Assembly (NCBI GenBank): GCA_964533185.1
Contig: CAZHLD010000109.1
Span: 1 to 6,251 of the forward strand
Direction: 5' to 3'
From: CAZHLD01 sp964533185
Lineage (GTDB): Bacteria > Acidobacteriota > Terriglobia > Acidiferrales > UBA7541
DNA length: 6,251 nucleotides
In this document: in pieces, positions 4,258 through 6,251 of the stretch
How positions within the stretch are numbered: the stretch's first letter is position 1
Layout of the letters: each line of letters starts with the position of its first letter
Notes under the pieces: model-generated
What the model was told of the DNA's origin: nothing
Seen by the model: the letters and a program-made list of their open reading frames with translations, nothing else
Databases searched by the model: none
Translations under genes and position numbers: made by a program

Positions 4258-5457
4258 ATGTGGCTCCAGCCCCCACAATTCTATTCCTCGCGATTCTTCG
4301 CAGCGGGAGTACTTCTCAGCCTCGGCCTGGGCAGCCTCTTTGCGGCCGGCCAAGACGTGCGCGTGCCCCAGACTGGGCTCTCGTTGTGCACCTCCCTGAC
4401 CGTCGTCTCGCGCGAGACAGTGACCACCGGCACGGGGATCGGTGTTTCACCTGATGGCCGCTGGCTCGTTCAATACATCCACACCCCGCGCGGCCTGGAG
4501 ATGAAGCTGCTCGACCGCGACTCCGGCCAGGAGCGCCGTATGCGCCTGGACCCGCCGCCGCTGCCTCCCGGAGTGATCTGGAAGGCAACAGGCATCACGT
4601 TTTCACCTGCCGGAAATGCGTTCATCCTCCGCAGCGTGGGCACGCTATGGATGGTTGACGCCGCGCGCGCCGAAGTTCGCTTTCAGATCTCTGCGGAGAA
4701 GGAAAAGCAGTTCTATCCCGGCCAGGCCTCGCTGGCGGCGGGTCAACTGGCCGTGGCCTTTTGGCCGGCGGAGTCGTACCTGGCCGATGCGGCGGCGAAG
4801 AAGCCGATCGAAGTCCGCTTTTACGATGCAGCCTCCGGTCGCCACACGCGCACAATCGAGCTGGCGCTGGATTCCTCTTCTTACTGGATGCAGATGGCGC
4901 TCGCGCCGGACGCCACGCGTCTCGCCGTGCTGCTGCGTCCGACGCGCTGGCCGGGCAAGGCGCGCCTGGCGCTCTATCAGGCGGCCGACGGAAAACTGCT
5001 CTGGCAACGCAAGGCCAGCGCGGAAGACCTGGCCTGGTCGGCCGATGGCCACGAGCTGCTGATCCTGGGGGGACAGTTGGCCTGGCTCGATGCCGCCACC
5101 GGAAAAGAGCTTCGCGCGACACCCGGAGAGGTGCGCTTCAGCGAATCGCAGACGCTGCGCGCCAGTGAGCCGGCCAACCTCGCCGTCGGCTCAATGGCTC
5201 GGTTCAACCCGCTCAAGCGCGGCCTGCTCGCCCCCGACCGCCGCGACGCCCGGCTGATCCTCTGGCGGCTGGACAATGGAAAGGTTGTCTGCGAGCAGCA
5301 GCTCCGCGCGGAGCAAGGCGTTGACGTCTGGCTGACGGCCCGCGGCGAGCTGATTGCCCTCGAGGAGCAGTACGACGTGCGCCCGCCGCTGCGGCTGCTT
5401 CAGAGCGCAACTCTCGTAGTCTACAAAGTCGAGCGGCCGCCTGCGCCATCCCCGTGA
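4258..5457 (+). CDS. exported WD40/PD40-like beta-propeller protein, function unknown
   Basis: This 399-residue protein has an N-terminal signal peptide: MWLQPPQFYSSR, then hydrophobic FFAAGVLLSLGLGSLFAAG, likely cleaved near residue 31. There is no lipobox, so a periplasmic or secreted product is expected. The rest is built from beta-propeller blades. SPDGRWL (64-70), SPAGNAF (116-122), APDATRL (216-222) and SADGHEL (261-267) are the blade-start turns of PD40/TolB- and WD40-type repeats. Each is followed by strands such as TLWMVDAARAE, LALYQAADGKLLW, LAWLDAATGKEL and LILWRLDNGKVV, giving about five or six recognisable blades. No enzymatic domain is visible. The start is uncertain: the ATG at 4258 has no Shine-Dalgarno, yet it is the only start that keeps the signal peptide, and the frame is closed by TAG at 4216. 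Translation may be leaderless or weak. It stands alone between efp and prfA. Such propellers usually bind proteins or ligands. Confidence 0.82.
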   Translation: MWLQPPQFYSSRFFAAGVLLSLGLGSLFAAGQDVRVPQTGLSLCTSLTVVSRETVTTGTGIGVSPDGRWLVQYIHTPRGLEMKLLDRDSGQERRMRLDPPPLPPGVIWKATGITFSPAGNAFILRSVGTLWMVDAARAEVRFQISAEKEKQFYPGQASLAAGQLAVAFWPAESYLADAAAKKPIEVRFYDAASGRHTRTIELALDSSSYWMQMALAPDATRLAVLLRPTRWPGKARLALYQAADGKLLWQRKASAEDLAWSADGHELLILGGQLAWLDAATGKELRATPGEVRFSESQTLRASEPANLAVGSMARFNPLKRGLLAPDRRDARLILWRLDNGKVVCEQQLRAEQGVDVWLTARGELIALEEQYDVRPPLRLLQSATLVVYKVERPPAPSP

Positions 5458-5472
5458 TTCGGGCACCTGAAT

Positions 5473-5501
5473 TTGACTCCAGCCCGCGATGGAGCTAATC
5501 T
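5473..5501 (+). promoter_or_regulatory. prfA: candidate sigma-70 promoter of prfA
   Basis: TTGACT (5473-5478, 5/6) is followed by a 17-bp spacer and TAATCT (5496-5501), which keeps the most conserved T, A and final T of the -10. Transcription would start near 5508 and give a leader of about 130 nt. The -10 is a modest match, so this is a candidate only. Confidence 0.35.
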
Positions 5502-5561
5502 GGTGAAGGATTACGCACTATGTTTGCCGCGTTTTATTAGCCGCCCTCCATTTGCTCCGCA

Positions 5562-5606
5562 CTGCGGGGCCTTCGCAGGTTTCCGGTATTTTGGTTTTCT
5601 TTTTTC
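5562..5606 (+). terminator. hairpin plus T-rich tract in the prfA leader
   Basis: CTGCG (5562-5566) and CGCAG (5574-5578) flank a 7-base loop and are followed by T-rich DNA, including a run of T at about 5600-5605. It could terminate the upstream propeller transcript or attenuate prfA. The stem is only 5 bp and the main T-run is 20 bases away, so intrinsic termination is doubtful. Confidence 0.25.
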
Positions 5607-5638
5607 GATTTTCTAATTTCGCATTTTGAGTGCTTTGT

Positions 5639-6251
5639 ATGCCAAACCTGACGCTCTATCAAAAACTGGACCAGATCGAAGCCCGCTACGACGAGCTCAC
5701 CCAGCAGCTCTCCTCGCCTGAGGTGCACAACGATTCGGCGCGCTTCCAGAAGCTCGCCCGGACGCACGCCGAGCTCGCCGAGGTGGTGGCCAAGTACCGC
5801 GAGTGGAAGCAGATTGAAAAAGACCTGCGCGGCACGAAACAAATGCTCATCGAAGCCGAAGACGCCGAGATGAAGCAGCTGGCCCACGACGAAGAGCACC
5901 AGCTCAAGGCCCGCAAGGATCAGGTGGAGCGCGAGCTGAAAGTGCTTTTGCTGCCCCGAGACCCGAACGACGAGAAAAACGTCATCCTGGAAATCCGCGC
6001 CGGCACCGGCGGCGACGAGGCGGCGCTCTTTGCCGGGGAGCTCTTCCGCATGTACTCGCGCTATGCGGAATCGCAGGGCTGGCGCGTTGAGGTGCTGGAA
6101 AGCTCCCCGTCGTCGCTTGGCGGGTTGAAAGAAGTGGTGGCGGCGATTGCCGGCCAGAAGGTCTATTCCAAGCTGAAATACGAAAGCGGCGTGCATCGCG
6201 TCCAGCGCGTGCCGGCCACGGAACAGCAGGGCCGCATCCATACTTCGGCGG
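5639..6251 (+). CDS. prfA: peptide chain release factor 1, 5' part (cut by the window edge)
   Basis: RF1 recognises UAA and UAG in the ribosomal A site and triggers release of the finished protein. The window holds 204 codons of an expected 355-360. Residues 1-105 are the charged, helical domain 1, beginning MPNLTLYQKLDQIEARYDEL. The conserved block RAGTGGDEAALFAGELFRMY lies at residues 120-139. ESGVHRVQRVPATEQQGRIHTS (182-203) has the RF1 form (VQRVP-TE-QGRIHTS) rather than that of RF2. The stop-codon-reading PxT motif and the catalytic GGQ lie beyond the edge, so they cannot be checked. The ATG at 5639 gives a normal N-terminus, and an in-frame TGA at 5627 limits extension to a GTG at 5630. 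Only a weak TTGAG (5626-5630) serves as ribosome binding site. The last base begins an incomplete codon. Confidence 0.96.
   Translation, partial: MPNLTLYQKLDQIEARYDELTQQLSSPEVHNDSARFQKLARTHAELAEVVAKYREWKQIEKDLRGTKQMLIEAEDAEMKQLAHDEEHQLKARKDQVERELKVLLLPRDPNDEKNVILEIRAGTGGDEAALFAGELFRMYSRYAESQGWRVEVLESSPSSLGGLKEVVAAIAGQKVYSKLKYESGVHRVQRVPATEQQGRIHTSA

Larger units (their letters stand above)
5458..5638. other. gap between the propeller gene and prfA
   Basis: The left half of this 181-bp gap is mixed and the right half (5581-5638) is distinctly T-rich, unlike the rest of the window. CTCCA (5477-5481) and TGGAG (5490-5494) form a short hairpin about 20 nt after the propeller stop, without a T-run. 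A prfA promoter candidate, a six-codon mini-ORF and a second hairpin follow. No gene is called. Confidence 0.4.

Noticed and set aside
5537..6241. 234-codon minus-strand open frame opposite prfA
   Set aside because: It lies antisense to conserved RF1 sequence, and its end runs into low-complexity T-rich intergenic DNA. It is a shadow of prfA.

Overview
The window is a GC-rich bacterial chromosome segment of about 6.25 kb. Most genes are single, well-spaced, ordinary chromosomal genes. I infer Acidobacteriota or a nearby soil phylum. The grounds are the strong G/C bias at third codon positions, a Bacillus-type PurB, an EF-P with a PGNKRG tip loop, a TGSG-repeat DUF4097 envelope protein and an orphan exported beta-propeller. 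No marker gene here fixes the taxonomy, so this is a moderate-confidence guess.

Layout, left to right: (1) the 3' end of an unidentified plus-strand gene, to 209. (2) A short convergent gap holding four copies of a 10-bp tandem repeat. (3) A minus-strand exported DUF4097 protein (320-1153) with eight TGSG motifs, an excellent Shine-Dalgarno and a GGAAC-N17-CGT promoter candidate of ECF-sigma type. (4) A minus-strand YkvA/DUF1232 membrane protein (1307-1711, GTG start). (5) Just upstream of it, an unannotated 32-codon minus-strand ORF (1748-1846) with a near-perfect ribosome binding site. (6) purB, adenylosuccinate lyase, on the plus strand, starting at the TTG at 2062. (7) efp on the minus strand (3523-4080), convergent with purB, with a clear sigma-70 promoter at 4212-4241. 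(8) A plus-strand exported WD40/PD40-type beta-propeller protein of unknown role (4258-5457). (9) The first 204 codons of prfA, release factor 1 (5639 to the window edge), preceded by an AT-rich leader.

Functionally, efp (rescue of proline-stalled ribosomes) and prfA (termination at UAA/UAG) are translation factors and purB is purine biosynthesis. The DUF4097, DUF1232 and propeller proteins belong to the envelope. Nothing shows that these form one system. The layout looks like core genes interleaved with lineage-specific envelope genes, each probably transcribed on its own. I found no RNA gene, CRISPR array, transposon, phage gene or defence system. The points most worth a second look are the Asn at the EF-P tip, the 18-residue repeat of the DUF4097 protein, the hidden small ORF, the purB start and the prfA leader.
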